Part shown: positions 26,452-34,263 of the stretch, piece after piece
Layout: the number at the start of each line of letters is the position of its first letter
Numbering within the stretch: position 1 is the first letter of the stretch
Source of the DNA: Gemmatimonadota bacterium
GTDB taxonomy: Bacteria; JAAXHH01
Direction of reading: 5' to 3'
Length of the DNA stretch: 64,000 bases
Assembly: GCA_009837395.1 (NCBI GenBank)
Contig: VXTP01000005.1
Span: 107,319-171,318 of the forward strand
Made by a program: the position numbers and the translations under genes
Notes under the pieces: model-generated
Told to the model about the DNA's origin: nothing
Database searches by the model: none
Seen by the model: the letters and a program-made list of their open reading frames with translations, nothing else

Positions 26452-27027
26452 CTACCCTTCGATCATACCCAGGATCTCCACCAGGCTGTCGGTCGACGGC
26501 CGGTCGAAGGGATCCGAACCCACGTACTTGAACCGAAGGACGCCTTCCTTGTCGATGATGAAGGCCGTGGGAATGACTTCCGTTCCCTTGTCGGTCTCTT
26601 TCTGGATCTTGAACTTGGTGGGAATGGCCCGATCCGGGTCGGCGAGAACGCGGAAGGAAAGCGCTTCCCGCGTGACTTTCGACTTGGCGACGAAGTCCCT
26701 GGTCTGGTCGAGGTCTTCGGGATTGATGAAGAGTAGTTCGGTGTCGAGTGCTGCTATGCGTTCGTAATCGGATTGCAACTGCCCCAGTTGCCGTAAGCAA
26801 AGGGGTCACCAGTAGCCTATCCAGCCGCGGTCGACGACCACGAGCAGGTTCTTGCTGCCCTTGTAATCGGCGAAGTTGACAGTCTCGCCGTTGACGTCCT
26901 GCAGGCTGAACTCCGGTGCGGCTTCACTCAGCCTCGGCGCCAGATTCCGGGGTTGCGCGTCGGCGGTTTCCGCCACCAGGCCGACCAGGGCCAGGGCGAA
27001 GCACCACCGCGCCAGTGTATGAATCAT
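26452..27027 (-). CDS. Secreted thioredoxin-fold redoxin, probable selenoprotein (UGA read as Sec74)
   Basis: 191 residues when the in-frame UGA at 26808-26806 is read through. Start ATG 27027 has GGAGG 6 bases upstream. Residues 1-24 are a signal peptide (ALALVGLVAETADA). The AhpC/TSA fold follows: APEFSLQDVNGETVNFADYK, then LLVVVDRGWIGYW, UGA, PLCLRQLGQLQSDYERI, and the cis-Pro segment VIPTAFIIDKEGVLRFKYVG. The UGA falls exactly at the first residue of the CxxC redox motif, giving U-P-L-C (Sec74, Cys77); the frame is intact on both sides and a SECIS-like hairpin follows. Without recoding the product would be a 73-residue stub. The Sec machinery is not in this window. Confidence 0.8.
26775..26791 (-). 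promoter_or_regulatory. Candidate bacterial SECIS hairpin
   Basis: On the minus strand a perfect 6-bp stem GCAACU/AGUUGC (26791-26786 with 26780-26775) closes a 5-base loop GGGGC. The loop starts 20 bases after the UGA and has G in its first two positions, as in known bacterial SECIS elements, which lie inside the coding region just after the UGA. An alternative fold pairs CCCC (26805-26802) with the loop GGGG. The codons here are also constrained by protein coding, so chance pairing is possible. Confidence 0.65.
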
Positions 27028-27176
27028 GGTCTTCCTCCTCGTTTCAGATGCAGCGCAATTCGCTTGCGTTTTGTTCCCATTAATATAACCTACCCCGACA
27101 CGAAAGTTAACTTCAAAATTACTGCCGTCCGCTACGATCTGATGTGCCCGTAACGATTCCAAGGAGCCGCCTCCCC

Positions 27177-27968
27177 ATGAAGCCAGGCATCACACAACTC
27201 TGTCTCGCCCGCCAGGATCTCGAAGCGGATCTCTCGAAGGCCCGGAACCTGGGCTACGAGGCCATCGAACTGGTTTTCTCTGACCAGGGTTCCCCGAACA
27301 TAGATGCCTCCACCTCGGAGATCGCCGCCGTAGGGGAGGCCTGCAGGAATCACGGGCTCGAACTGTGTTCCATGATCGCCATCCGCGACGATGCCGGGTC
27401 CCTGCTGTCGCCGTCCGCGGAAGAACGGGCGAAGCGAGTGGCCATCCTCAAGCGCGGTTTCGAAATCGCCGAGATCCTGTGGGTGGACGCCCTGCTCCTG
27501 CATCCCGGCGCCCTCGACCCCAAGAGTTCCTACGGGACGACCTGGGACAACTTCCGCGACGCCCTGCGCGACCTCGCGCCCGAGGCGGAACGCCGCGGCA
27601 CCCGGATCGGCATCGAGAACGTGTGGAACCAGTTCATGCTGAGTCCCCGGGAAGCCCGCCAGCTCGTGGACGAAGTGGGATCGCCCGCCGTTGGGATCTA
27701 CCTGGACACGGCCAACATGATCCTCTACGGCTACCCGGACATGTGGATCAAAGAACTGGGCCGCCGGATCTTCAAAGTGCACGTGAAAGACTTCCGGCGC
27801 GGGGAAGGCACCTGGGTCCAGTTGATGGACGGCGACACCGACTGGCCGGCGGTCATGGAAGAACTGCGCGGGATAGGGTTCGACGGAGCCCTGGTGAGCG
27901 AGGTGGGCGGCGACGACGACGAAATGCGGGAAACCGCCGAACGCATCCGGCAGATCATCGCCCTGTAG
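27177..27968 (+). CDS. Sugar phosphate isomerase/epimerase (xylose isomerase-like TIM barrel)
   Basis: 263 residues from the ATG at 27177, which has AAGGAG 10 bases upstream. The metal-binding and barrel motifs are readable: HPGALDPKSS, RIGIENVWNQF (Glu), GIYLDTANM (Asp), FKVHVKDFRRGEG (His) and GALVSEVGGDDDE (Glu). Such enzymes act on keto-sugars, inosose or hydroxypyruvate; the exact substrate is unknown. It diverges from the redoxin gene and converges on the SRPBCC gene. Confidence 0.88.
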   Translation: MKPGITQLCLARQDLEADLSKARNLGYEAIELVFSDQGSPNIDASTSEIAAVGEACRNHGLELCSMIAIRDDAGSLLSPSAEERAKRVAILKRGFEIAEILWVDALLLHPGALDPKSSYGTTWDNFRDALRDLAPEAERRGTRIGIENVWNQFMLSPREARQLVDEVGSPAVGIYLDTANMILYGYPDMWIKELGRRIFKVHVKDFRRGEGTWVQLMDGDTDWPAVMEELRGIGFDGALVSEVGGDDDEMRETAERIRQIIAL

Positions 27969-27970
27969 AT

Positions 27971-28453
27971 TCAGCCAAGCTTCCGCGCGTGCTCGACGAG
28001 TTGATCGAGTGCCGTGCCCCAGCCCGTTAAAAACCCCATTTCCTCGTGCTTCTGACGGGCGGCTTCATCGTGGTGCCGTACAAGCGCACGATAGCGCGTT
28101 CCGTCTCCTTCAGGCGCCATCGTGATGATGGCCGTCATGAACGGTGACGCGCCTGGCCGGTAACCTGGCTCCAATGCATCAGTCCAGACAAGCCTCCGGT
28201 GCTTGACGATCTCCAGATAGCATCCAGTGCCCGATACCTCTTCGCCATTGGGCGAGCGCATCGTCGTGCCGAACGCGCCACCGGGCCGCAGATCGATTTC
28301 GCAGGCAACCGTCTGCCACGGTTTCGGCGTGAACCATTGCTTTAATTCCTCGGGGTCGGTCCAGGCACGCCACAGCTGGGCGGGCGTGACGTCCGGGATG
28401 TGACGTTCGAGGACAAGATCCAGGGCTGGATCAATGTCGTCGTGCATGGTCAT
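27971..28453 (-). CDS. SRPBCC (AHSA1/START-like) domain protein
   Basis: 160 residues forming one helix-grip domain: LVLERHIPDVTPAQLWRAWT, DPEELKQWFTPKPW, CEIDLRPGGAFGTTMRSP, and the C-terminal helix FLTGWGTALDQLVEHARKLG. Proteins of this AHSA1-like branch bind hydrophobic ligands; few have a known role. Start ATG at 28453; a second Met two codons later is equally possible. Single gene between a sugar isomerase and a lytic transglycosylase. Confidence 0.85.
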   Translation of the reverse strand: MTMHDDIDPALDLVLERHIPDVTPAQLWRAWTDPEELKQWFTPKPWQTVACEIDLRPGGAFGTTMRSPNGEEVSGTGCYLEIVKHRRLVWTDALEPGYRPGASPFMTAIITMAPEGDGTRYRALVRHHDEAARQKHEEMGFLTGWGTALDQLVEHARKLG

Positions 28454-28548
28454 GTGCCGACCGCCTATTCAACGACGTCCCGGCGTTCGTTGAATACCGG
28501 AACGGGATCATGAATGTGGGTTTGGCAAATCGCAGCAAGGGGCTGTTT

Positions 28549-29544
28549 TCAGCGCGCCTTCGAGATGGCTTCGGCGTACTTGATCACGCCGTTTACGTAG
28601 GAGTCGATGGGGTTGTAGCTGAAGATGGCCCTGCGGCGAGCGGTATCTGCCGTGCCATATTTACCCCGTTCGTTGAGGTATTTTGCCACGCTCATGATGG
28701 CATCGGGCCACGAATGCAGGTTGATTTCGCCGTCCCCGTCTCCATCGGCGGCATGGGGCATGCTGGCCGGCATGAACTGCGGGTACCCGATGGCGCCGGC
28801 CCAGGAACCGTGGAGCGAAAGCGGGTCCACGCCGGTGGCCTTGCTCTGGCGCAGGAGCGCCACCAGGTTGCCGACGCACCTGCGGCGGATCTTAGCGAAT
28901 CGTTCTTTCTGCCTTTCGGCTACCGCGGTCGAAGCGAGCGGATCGGCTTCACCCCCGGCTGTAATGCGTCGCACGGCGGCTTGCTGGGCTTCCTCCAGGT
29001 AGAGCAGCTGGGCGACCAAGACATTGAACACGCGGTAGTTGCCCGTGAACTCACCCAGGCCGGATTCCCACATCAGGATGGACACGATGTCCTTCGGGGC
29101 CACGCCGTAGGTCCGCTCCGCCCGGCCCAGCAGGTCTTTCTTCTCCTCGAGAAACGCAACACCCCTTTTCACCCGCTTTTCCGTCAGGAAGACGCGCGAG
29201 AAATCCTCGTGGGCCTTGTTCTGAATCGCGACGCTCCGGGGCGTAGCCACCTTGATCAACTGGTTGTTGTAGACCTCGCGGCTTTCGGGCCGGTCGAAGA
29301 GGGCCAGGAACTCCGCCTCGGACACGGGCGACCCCCCGCCCTGTCCGGACGCGAGGCGCTTGATCAGGTCGGGCAGGTACGACGCCGCAGGATGGGTCCG
29401 GGGCAGGTCGATAATCGTGGATTTACGCAGTTCCCAGGATTGCGGGGCATCCAGTGCGGCGGCCGGGTCCGGCCGGATCAGCAACAACGAGACCAGACCG
29501 GCAAGAATCATTGACCTTTTACACGACCTGAATGGGTTATTCAT
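28549..29544 (-). CDS. Lytic murein transglycosylase (MltB-like)
   Basis: 331 residues from the ATG at 29544, preceded by AAGGATC. The N-terminus has a membrane/signal segment (SMILAGLVSLLLIRPDPAAA). The catalytic domain is of the SLT_2/MltB type: VSILMWESGLGEFTGNYRVFN with the catalytic Glu, GSWAGAIGYPQFMPASM, and DGDGEINLHSWPDAIMSVAKYL. It cleaves peptidoglycan to 1,6-anhydro-muropeptides. The typical lipobox Cys is absent; a Cys in the basic N-terminus (FRSCKRS) precedes the hydrophobic core and is not in lipobox position. Confidence 0.9.
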   Translation of the reverse strand: MNNPFRSCKRSMILAGLVSLLLIRPDPAAALDAPQSWELRKSTIIDLPRTHPAASYLPDLIKRLASGQGGGSPVSEAEFLALFDRPESREVYNNQLIKVATPRSVAIQNKAHEDFSRVFLTEKRVKRGVAFLEEKKDLLGRAERTYGVAPKDIVSILMWESGLGEFTGNYRVFNVLVAQLLYLEEAQQAAVRRITAGGEADPLASTAVAERQKERFAKIRRRCVGNLVALLRQSKATGVDPLSLHGSWAGAIGYPQFMPASMPHAADGDGDGEINLHSWPDAIMSVAKYLNERGKYGTADTARRRAIFSYNPIDSYVNGVIKYAEAISKAR

Positions 29545-29653
29545 CGGAAGGATCCTTAATAATGGGTTGGCGATGCTCAATAAAAGCCATTGCATATTTA
29601 CCGCATGCGGCCGGGCCTGTCAAGGTCATGTAGGGCATTACGATCCTTCGGTA

Positions 29654-31450
29654 TCAGAACACCAGCTTCTTCAGCTCGTGTTTCTTCGTGAAGTAGACGC
29701 CGTCCCCGTACATCGGACCGGGATTCTGGAAGGCGGACGGCGCTTCGTGAATCGTGGTCACGACGCCGGCGGCGGCATCGAAACGGTAGAAACAATCAGT
29801 CGTGAATCCGTATGTACCGCCATCGGGACCGGTCTGAAGGCCGCCTTCCAGCGCCCGTCCGCCCGGAAGGGGAGACAGATGCACGAACCGCCGGTCACCG
29901 GCATCGAAAACGAAGAGGATGGACCCGGATCCCGCGCGGGCCGTGCCGCATAGCAGGCCGCCGTCCAGGACGGCCAGCGCGTTGACAGCCGTAACCTCGA
30001 CCGGGAGCCGGCCTTCCCACACCTTTTCCTCCTTCTCGTAATCCCAGAGGAACAGCGACGCCTGGTCTACACGCGGCTGCGTGCCGGTGCCGCCGTCGAT
30101 CGTCGTCCCGACGGCCAGCAGGCCATGGGTCTCCAGCCAGGCCAGCGACCAGCAACTGGCTTCCCCGGCGATATCGCGATAGGTACCGAACGTGTCCGAG
30201 GCCGGATCGTACCAGGACAGCGGTCCGCCCCACATGCCGTAGTTCGGTACGGAGGCCGTCCACACGCGGCCCAGGGGACCGGCGACCATGGAACGCGGCC
30301 GATAGGAGATCTCGTCCATGCGGCCGAGATCCCGTGGGTTGCTGCCGGTGTCTTTCCCGAAGTGATAGGGCCGGGCGGGATCGTAGACGGACAGCACGGC
30401 GCCCGGGTAGGAGCAGATGTAGAGGCTGCCGTCCATGTTGGCCATGGAATAGGCTTCCCCGGTGGCTGTGGTGCATATGCCCAGGTCGTCAATGGCGCCG
30501 GTGGACGGATCGTGTCGAAACAGGTGCAGAGGCAGGATGCTCGAGCCATACAGGTTGTCGTCAGGTCCGCGATGTACCAGGAAGATCTCGCTGCCCGCGG
30601 ATTCATAGGCTACGGGCAGGATGCGCGTCTCGCCGGACCCCGGCCGGGAAATGGCCATCTCGCGGAACATCTGGATATCCCGGTCCGCGAAATCCGCCGT
30701 GGATCCATCGGACATCGTCAGCGGTGGCGCCGGATCGGGGAAGGTTGCAACGGGTTCGGCTTCGAAGCCGTTCAGTCTGAAATCGCCCGCGGTCGACCGG
30801 ATGTAGAGTTGTTTGTCGGCCCCCCGGTACAGGTTCAGCGATCCCCCGTCCTCCGTGACCACCACGGGTCCCACGGTCTCGCGCTTGCCCGACGCCGGAT
30901 CGTAGACGACCACGTGCGGACGGGTCATCTTGATGTTGCAGGCGATCTTACCCCCCGCGCCCACGTAAGGATAGCAGTACATGTCGGTCTCGTCCATCCG
31001 GCCGTGGCGGGTGAAGGCGCCGGACGCCGGGTCGTAGCTCGTCAGACCGGCCGACCCGTAGCACCCGATCCAGATCACGCCGTTTTCGTCCTCGTCCATG
31101 TTGCAGGGGAAGGTATCGCCGGGCAGGTTGATGGCCCCCAGGTCGTCCAGCCGTTCCGACGCGGGATCGTAACGGTAGAGATGCCCGGCATAGGCGGCGC
31201 CGACGTAGATACGACCGTCGCGGGTGCGCAAGGCGCCCGTGGGGAAATTGGCGGTGGGATCGGGCGAAGTCGCCTGGGACGTCGCGCCGGTGGCCGGATC
31301 GATTTTCACGACGGTGAAGCCCGCCGCCTGTTGACCCATCACGGCCACCAGGCAGTCCAGTCCGGCGGCGTCCAGCGTGGGGAAGACCCGGACCCAATTG
31401 ACGCTGCGGACCGGTATGCCGATGTTCTGGATCGTTGGGATGGCGCTTAT
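29654..31450 (-). CDS. Beta-propeller protein with YDPAS repeats, probable ATA start
   Basis: 598 residues if started at the ATA at 31450. At least six blades carry a YDPASxxxxxxG-like motif (RYDPASERLDDLG, SYDPASGAFTRHG, VYDPASGKRETVG, RHDPSTGAIDDLG, WYDPASDTFGTYR), as in SMP-30/kelch-like propellers. No signal peptide. The frame is open far upstream through the oxidoreductase gene, but homology-like sequence begins only at IPTIQNIGIPVRSVNWVRV; between there and the ATA no ATG, GTG or TTG occurs. The ATA overlaps the upstream stop as ATAA with GGAGAAAGG just before it. Function unknown; sugar lactone hydrolysis is possible. Confidence 0.72.
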   Translation of the reverse strand: MSAIPTIQNIGIPVRSVNWVRVFPTLDAAGLDCLVAVMGQQAAGFTVVKIDPATGATSQATSPDPTANFPTGALRTRDGRIYVGAAYAGHLYRYDPASERLDDLGAINLPGDTFPCNMDEDENGVIWIGCYGSAGLTSYDPASGAFTRHGRMDETDMYCYPYVGAGGKIACNIKMTRPHVVVYDPASGKRETVGPVVVTEDGGSLNLYRGADKQLYIRSTAGDFRLNGFEAEPVATFPDPAPPLTMSDGSTADFADRDIQMFREMAISRPGSGETRILPVAYESAGSEIFLVHRGPDDNLYGSSILPLHLFRHDPSTGAIDDLGICTTATGEAYSMANMDGSLYICSYPGAVLSVYDPARPYHFGKDTGSNPRDLGRMDEISYRPRSMVAGPLGRVWTASVPNYGMWGGPLSWYDPASDTFGTYRDIAGEASCWSLAWLETHGLLAVGTTIDGGTGTQPRVDQASLFLWDYEKEEKVWEGRLPVEVTAVNALAVLDGGLLCGTARAGSGSILFVFDAGDRRFVHLSPLPGGRALEGGLQTGPDGGTYGFTTDCFYRFDAAAGVVTTIHEAPSAFQNPGPMYGDGVYFTKKHELKKLVF

Positions 31451-32367
31451 CCTTTCTCCGTATCGCGGGTTCCGCGGCGCGCGGCTTCCGCGAAGATGGC
31501 TACCGTTTCCTCGAGGGTGCGGTTGCGGTCCACGGTCTCGGGCCGTTCGTGGCCGATGGGACTCTCGGCGATGAGGCGGAAGATGTGTTCGGCGCCTTCG
31601 TGAAAACCGGCCGACACCCCGGCCCGTTCGTACGTCGCCGCAATCTCCCGCATTTCGCCGATCCAGCGGAAGGCCTTGGCCGACAGGCTGTTCACGCTGC
31701 CCATCGCCTTGAGCCGCTGCGACTGGCTTTCGGCGAACTCCGCCAGCAATTCTTCGCCGAGGCCCATGACTTCGGCGGCGGTGAGCGCCGCGGCATGGAG
31801 GGCGGAGGTCCCCTTCGTGACCGAGGCATAGCACATCTTGATGCCCGATGCCCGGCCCACTTCGCCGCCCAACGGTCGGACGAGGATGCCATGGCCATCC
31901 AGTTGCGTGAGTATGGCCTCGTGGGGTCCGGAAGCGTAGAATCGGGTCTTTTCGTCCGCGCCGGGTGGTCCGCCGATGATGCCGGCATCGATGAAATGGC
32001 CCCCGGCGGCGGTGATGACCCGGTCGATCTCCCGTGACGATTCCGGAGAGATAGCGTTGCAGTCGGCGTAGGCCGGCGGGGACCCGGTCCCTCTCGAGGG
32101 CGCGGTCCGTTTCATCACTTCCGCCACCTGGCCAGCGAGCGCCCGGGCTTGATCGGGCACCAGGATGGCCAGAATCAGGTCCGCGTTCCGCACCAATTCG
32201 TCCAGGTCCGGCTCGTCCCGAATGCCCGCGGCCGCCGTCAGCGTGCGGGTCCGTTCGCTCCGGCCCGTCAGGCAGGTCGCCACGTCGAATCCGCCCGCCA
32301 AGAGGCATCGCCCCACGGAATGGCCCATCTCTCCCGGGCTCAGTATGGCGATACGTTGTACCTGCAT
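31447..32367 (-). CDS. 6-phosphogluconate dehydrogenase-like oxidoreductase (NAD-binding plus DUF1932)
   Basis: 306 residues from the ATG at 32367, with GGGAG 7 bases upstream. The N-terminus is a Rossmann fold (IAILSPGEMGHSVGRCLLAGG), followed by LILAILVPDQARALAGQV, YADCNAISPES and FIDAGIIGGPPG. The all-helical C-terminal domain (KMCYASVTKGTSALHAAALT, AAEVMGLGEELLAEF) fits DUF1932 proteins, relatives of 3-hydroxyacid dehydrogenases. The active-site Lys is in SGIKMCYAS. The gene overlaps the propeller gene by the ATAA element and is preceded by a 15-bp tandem repeat. Confidence 0.85.
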   Translation of the reverse strand: MQVQRIAILSPGEMGHSVGRCLLAGGFDVATCLTGRSERTRTLTAAAGIRDEPDLDELVRNADLILAILVPDQARALAGQVAEVMKRTAPSRGTGSPPAYADCNAISPESSREIDRVITAAGGHFIDAGIIGGPPGADEKTRFYASGPHEAILTQLDGHGILVRPLGGEVGRASGIKMCYASVTKGTSALHAAALTAAEVMGLGEELLAEFAESQSQRLKAMGSVNSLSAKAFRWIGEMREIAATYERAGVSAGFHEGAEHIFRLIAESPIGHERPETVDRNRTLEETVAIFAEAARRGTRDTEKG

Positions 32368-32380
32368 ATTCGTCTCCCTG

Positions 32381-32440
32381 CCGGATGTCGGCTGGCCGGA
32401 TGTCGGCTGGCCGGATGTCGGCTGGCCGGATGTCAGCTCC
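32381..32440. repeat. 15-bp tandem repeat, about four copies
   Basis: CCGGATGTCGGCTGG is exact at 32381-32395, 32396-32410 and 32411-32425; a variant ending CAGCTCC fills 32426-32440. It lies between the oxidoreductase start and the methyltransferase stop, overlapping the last codons of the latter. No spacers separate the copies, so it is not CRISPR-like. Confidence 0.9.
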
Positions 32441-33050
32441 GGTTCCTCCTGGCCACCATGCGCCGGATCACCCGGTGGCCTTCGTCCACGTCCTCTTCGT
32501 GCAGCACGGTAAAGCGGTCGGCGGGAAGCCGGCTCGCAGGTTCGCCTTCCTTGAAGCACCAGTCCGGGTTCTGCGCGGGCCGGTACCGAAGGTGGTCCAG
32601 GGTAAAGCCCTGCCAGGCGATGAGCCCGCCATCGGCGACCACGGGCCAGGCGTAGTCTAAGGCCGCCTCCTCCCAGTACATCACGCAGATCACGAGGGCG
32701 AATTTCCGGCCGGCGGGCGGACGCCAGGAAACCAGGTCCGCTTCCAAGCAGGTCAGTCGGGACCCGATGCCCCTTTTCGCCGCCTCCGTACGCAGACGGT
32801 CCAGGGCCACGTTTGATATGTCGACAGCAAGCACGTCGCGTCCGTCGGTGGCCAGGGCAAGGGCCTGGTCCGACAGGCCGCAGGCGAGTTCCAGCACGGG
32901 ACCTTCCGGATATCCCAGAATCTCCGCCCGGTTGTACAATGGGCAAAAACCCCTGGGCGCCAGCCGCTTCGGCGCCAGGTACCTTGCGTTCCACTTCAGC
33001 CGGTCGGGATGATCTTCGAGTCGTTGCGTGCGGGCTTTCGTGTTCTTCAA
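32433..33050 (-). CDS. SAM-dependent class I methyltransferase, probable TTG start
   Basis: 205 residues from the TTG at 33050, which has GGAAGC upstream and leads directly into the conserved EDHPDRLKWNARYL. Upstream in-frame sequence is only translated direct repeat (QWAVVQPSAGQPA). The SAM-binding core is PVLELACGLSDQALALA (motif I) and VLAVDISNVALDRLR (motif II), followed by LVICVMYWEEAAL. Substrate unknown; proteins starting HPDRLKWN resemble a tellurite-resistance/thiopurine-type group. It sits between the M14 and 6PGDH-like genes in the same operon. Confidence 0.8.
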   Translation of the reverse strand: MKNTKARTQRLEDHPDRLKWNARYLAPKRLAPRGFCPLYNRAEILGYPEGPVLELACGLSDQALALATDGRDVLAVDISNVALDRLRTEAAKRGIGSRLTCLEADLVSWRPPAGRKFALVICVMYWEEAALDYAWPVVADGGLIAWQGFTLDHLRYRPAQNPDWCFKEGEPASRLPADRFTVLHEEDVDEGHRVIRRMVARRNRS

Positions 33051-33076
33051 TGCGAATAGGCTTCCGATGGCCGGCT

Positions 33077-33154
33077 GGCCGGCTGATGGCTGGACGACTG
33101 CCCACTGGCCTATTTCCGTTGGCCGGCTGATGGCTGGACGACTGCCCACTGGCC
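33077..33154. repeat. 34-bp direct repeat upstream of the methyltransferase
   Basis: The 34-base copies at 33077-33110 and 33121-33154 are identical and separated by TATTTCCGTT. They fall between the M14 gene stop (33163) and the methyltransferase start, and share the GGCCGGCTG core with the 15-bp repeat at 32381-32440 at the other end of the methyltransferase gene. Confidence 0.9.
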
Positions 33155-33162
33155 GCGATCGA

Positions 33163-34209
33163 TTAGGCGGAATTCGACCGCGCCTGGTATTCCTGGGCCA
33201 CCACGAGGATGTGGCTGCCCTGCCTGACCGGCTGGCGGAACGCCTGCGACAACACGTAGCCGTCCACGCCCGCCCGCACCGGCCAGGGCGGATCGTCCAC
33301 GCGGTAGAAGTCGTGCAGATTGCCCACGACCTGCCCCGCCGCCACGGGCGCGCCGCAGGCCATGAGCGGTTCGTAGTGACCCGGGAAGGGCGCCGGCACG
33401 TAACATGCCCGGTCGATGATGGCCGTCAGTATCTGGGTGCCGTCGGCGTGATGGGCGATGGGCTGAATGTCGCCGTCGAGCTGGCCGTGGTGAATGGCCG
33501 CGGCCCGAATGCCGTGCCGCGCATACCGTACGCCGTCCGGATTCACCGATTCTCCCCAGCCCAGTTCGGTGCCGATGGTGATCTTTCCCAGCCGCTCGGC
33601 TTCGCTGACCATCAGCCCGGGCGTCTCGTTCTGGTACGCCATCAAGAAGGGCGTGCCGAACCAGCGTGCCGTGTCTTCGATGACGGCCGCCTGGTCCGTG
33701 TCATCCACCTCGTGAAAGCTGGAACACAGGGCGAAGTCGAGCTCGGCCCCGCCGGAATGGATGTCCGTCACGACGTGCACGCGGGGCCAGATGTATTCCC
33801 GCACGAACCCGGCGATCCGGTGGGTGATGCCCGCGAGGGCCGGCGAGGTGCCGGCGCCGTCCACGAAAGCCCGGTTCAGGTTGACCCCGTCATCGGCGTC
33901 ACTGGCCCGGCGGCCCGCGTGGAAGGCCGCGGGGTTGAGCACGGGAATAAAGATCAGCCGCCCCTTGACGGCTGCCAGCTCGATCTCCTGGAGCAGTCCC
34001 TTGACCGCCACCGGTCCTTCGTATTCGTTGCCGTGGTTGGAACCTGTGGCGAGAAGGCCTTCGCCTTCGCGCACGTCGGGTCCGACCATGACCGTCAGGG
34101 GGATGAGATGGTCCGCCCAGAGCGAATCGTGTTCGAGGGCGACCCAGTAGTCCCGGCGCCCGAGCGAATCGAGGTCGAGTTTGTCGGGCCGGACGACTTC
34201 ACGAGGCAT
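33163..34209 (-). CDS. Succinylglutamate desuccinylase/aspartoacylase-family (M14) hydrolase
   Basis: 348 residues. Zinc ligands are in ATGSNHGNEYEGP (HxxE) and TDIHSGGAELD (His); further family features are FIPVLNPAAFHAGRR, GVNLNRAFVDG and the C-terminal beta domain with GHYEPLMACGAPVAAGQ and GVDGYVLSQAF. Members remove acyl groups from amino acids or amino sugars. It follows the UxaA-like gene by 54 bases; the ectoine-degradation enzyme DoeB is a structural relative, but no other doe genes are here. Confidence 0.88.
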   Translation of the reverse strand: MPREVVRPDKLDLDSLGRRDYWVALEHDSLWADHLIPLTVMVGPDVREGEGLLATGSNHGNEYEGPVAVKGLLQEIELAAVKGRLIFIPVLNPAAFHAGRRASDADDGVNLNRAFVDGAGTSPALAGITHRIAGFVREYIWPRVHVVTDIHSGGAELDFALCSSFHEVDDTDQAAVIEDTARWFGTPFLMAYQNETPGLMVSEAERLGKITIGTELGWGESVNPDGVRYARHGIRAAAIHHGQLDGDIQPIAHHADGTQILTAIIDRACYVPAPFPGHYEPLMACGAPVAAGQVVGNLHDFYRVDDPPWPVRAGVDGYVLSQAFRQPVRQGSHILVVAQEYQARSNSA

Positions 34210-34263
34210 GGGGGATTCCTTTCACACCGAGACGCCGAGGATGCCGTCCGCGGCTCATTCGCA

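Noticed and set aside
26452..27162. Two separate genes in the redoxin region
   Set aside because: The downstream piece has no true start (TTG inside the fold), the two share one frame and one fold, and only the UGA separates them. Selenocysteine explains this better than a nonsense mutation, though the latter is not excluded.
29654..32308. One 884-residue fusion protein covering the propeller and most of the oxidoreductase region
   Set aside because: The upstream 280 residues are an out-of-frame reading of the oxidoreductase gene, which has its own complete, motif-bearing frame.
32381..32440. CRISPR array
   Set aside because: Copies are directly adjacent at 15-bp period with no unique spacers and no cas genes nearby.
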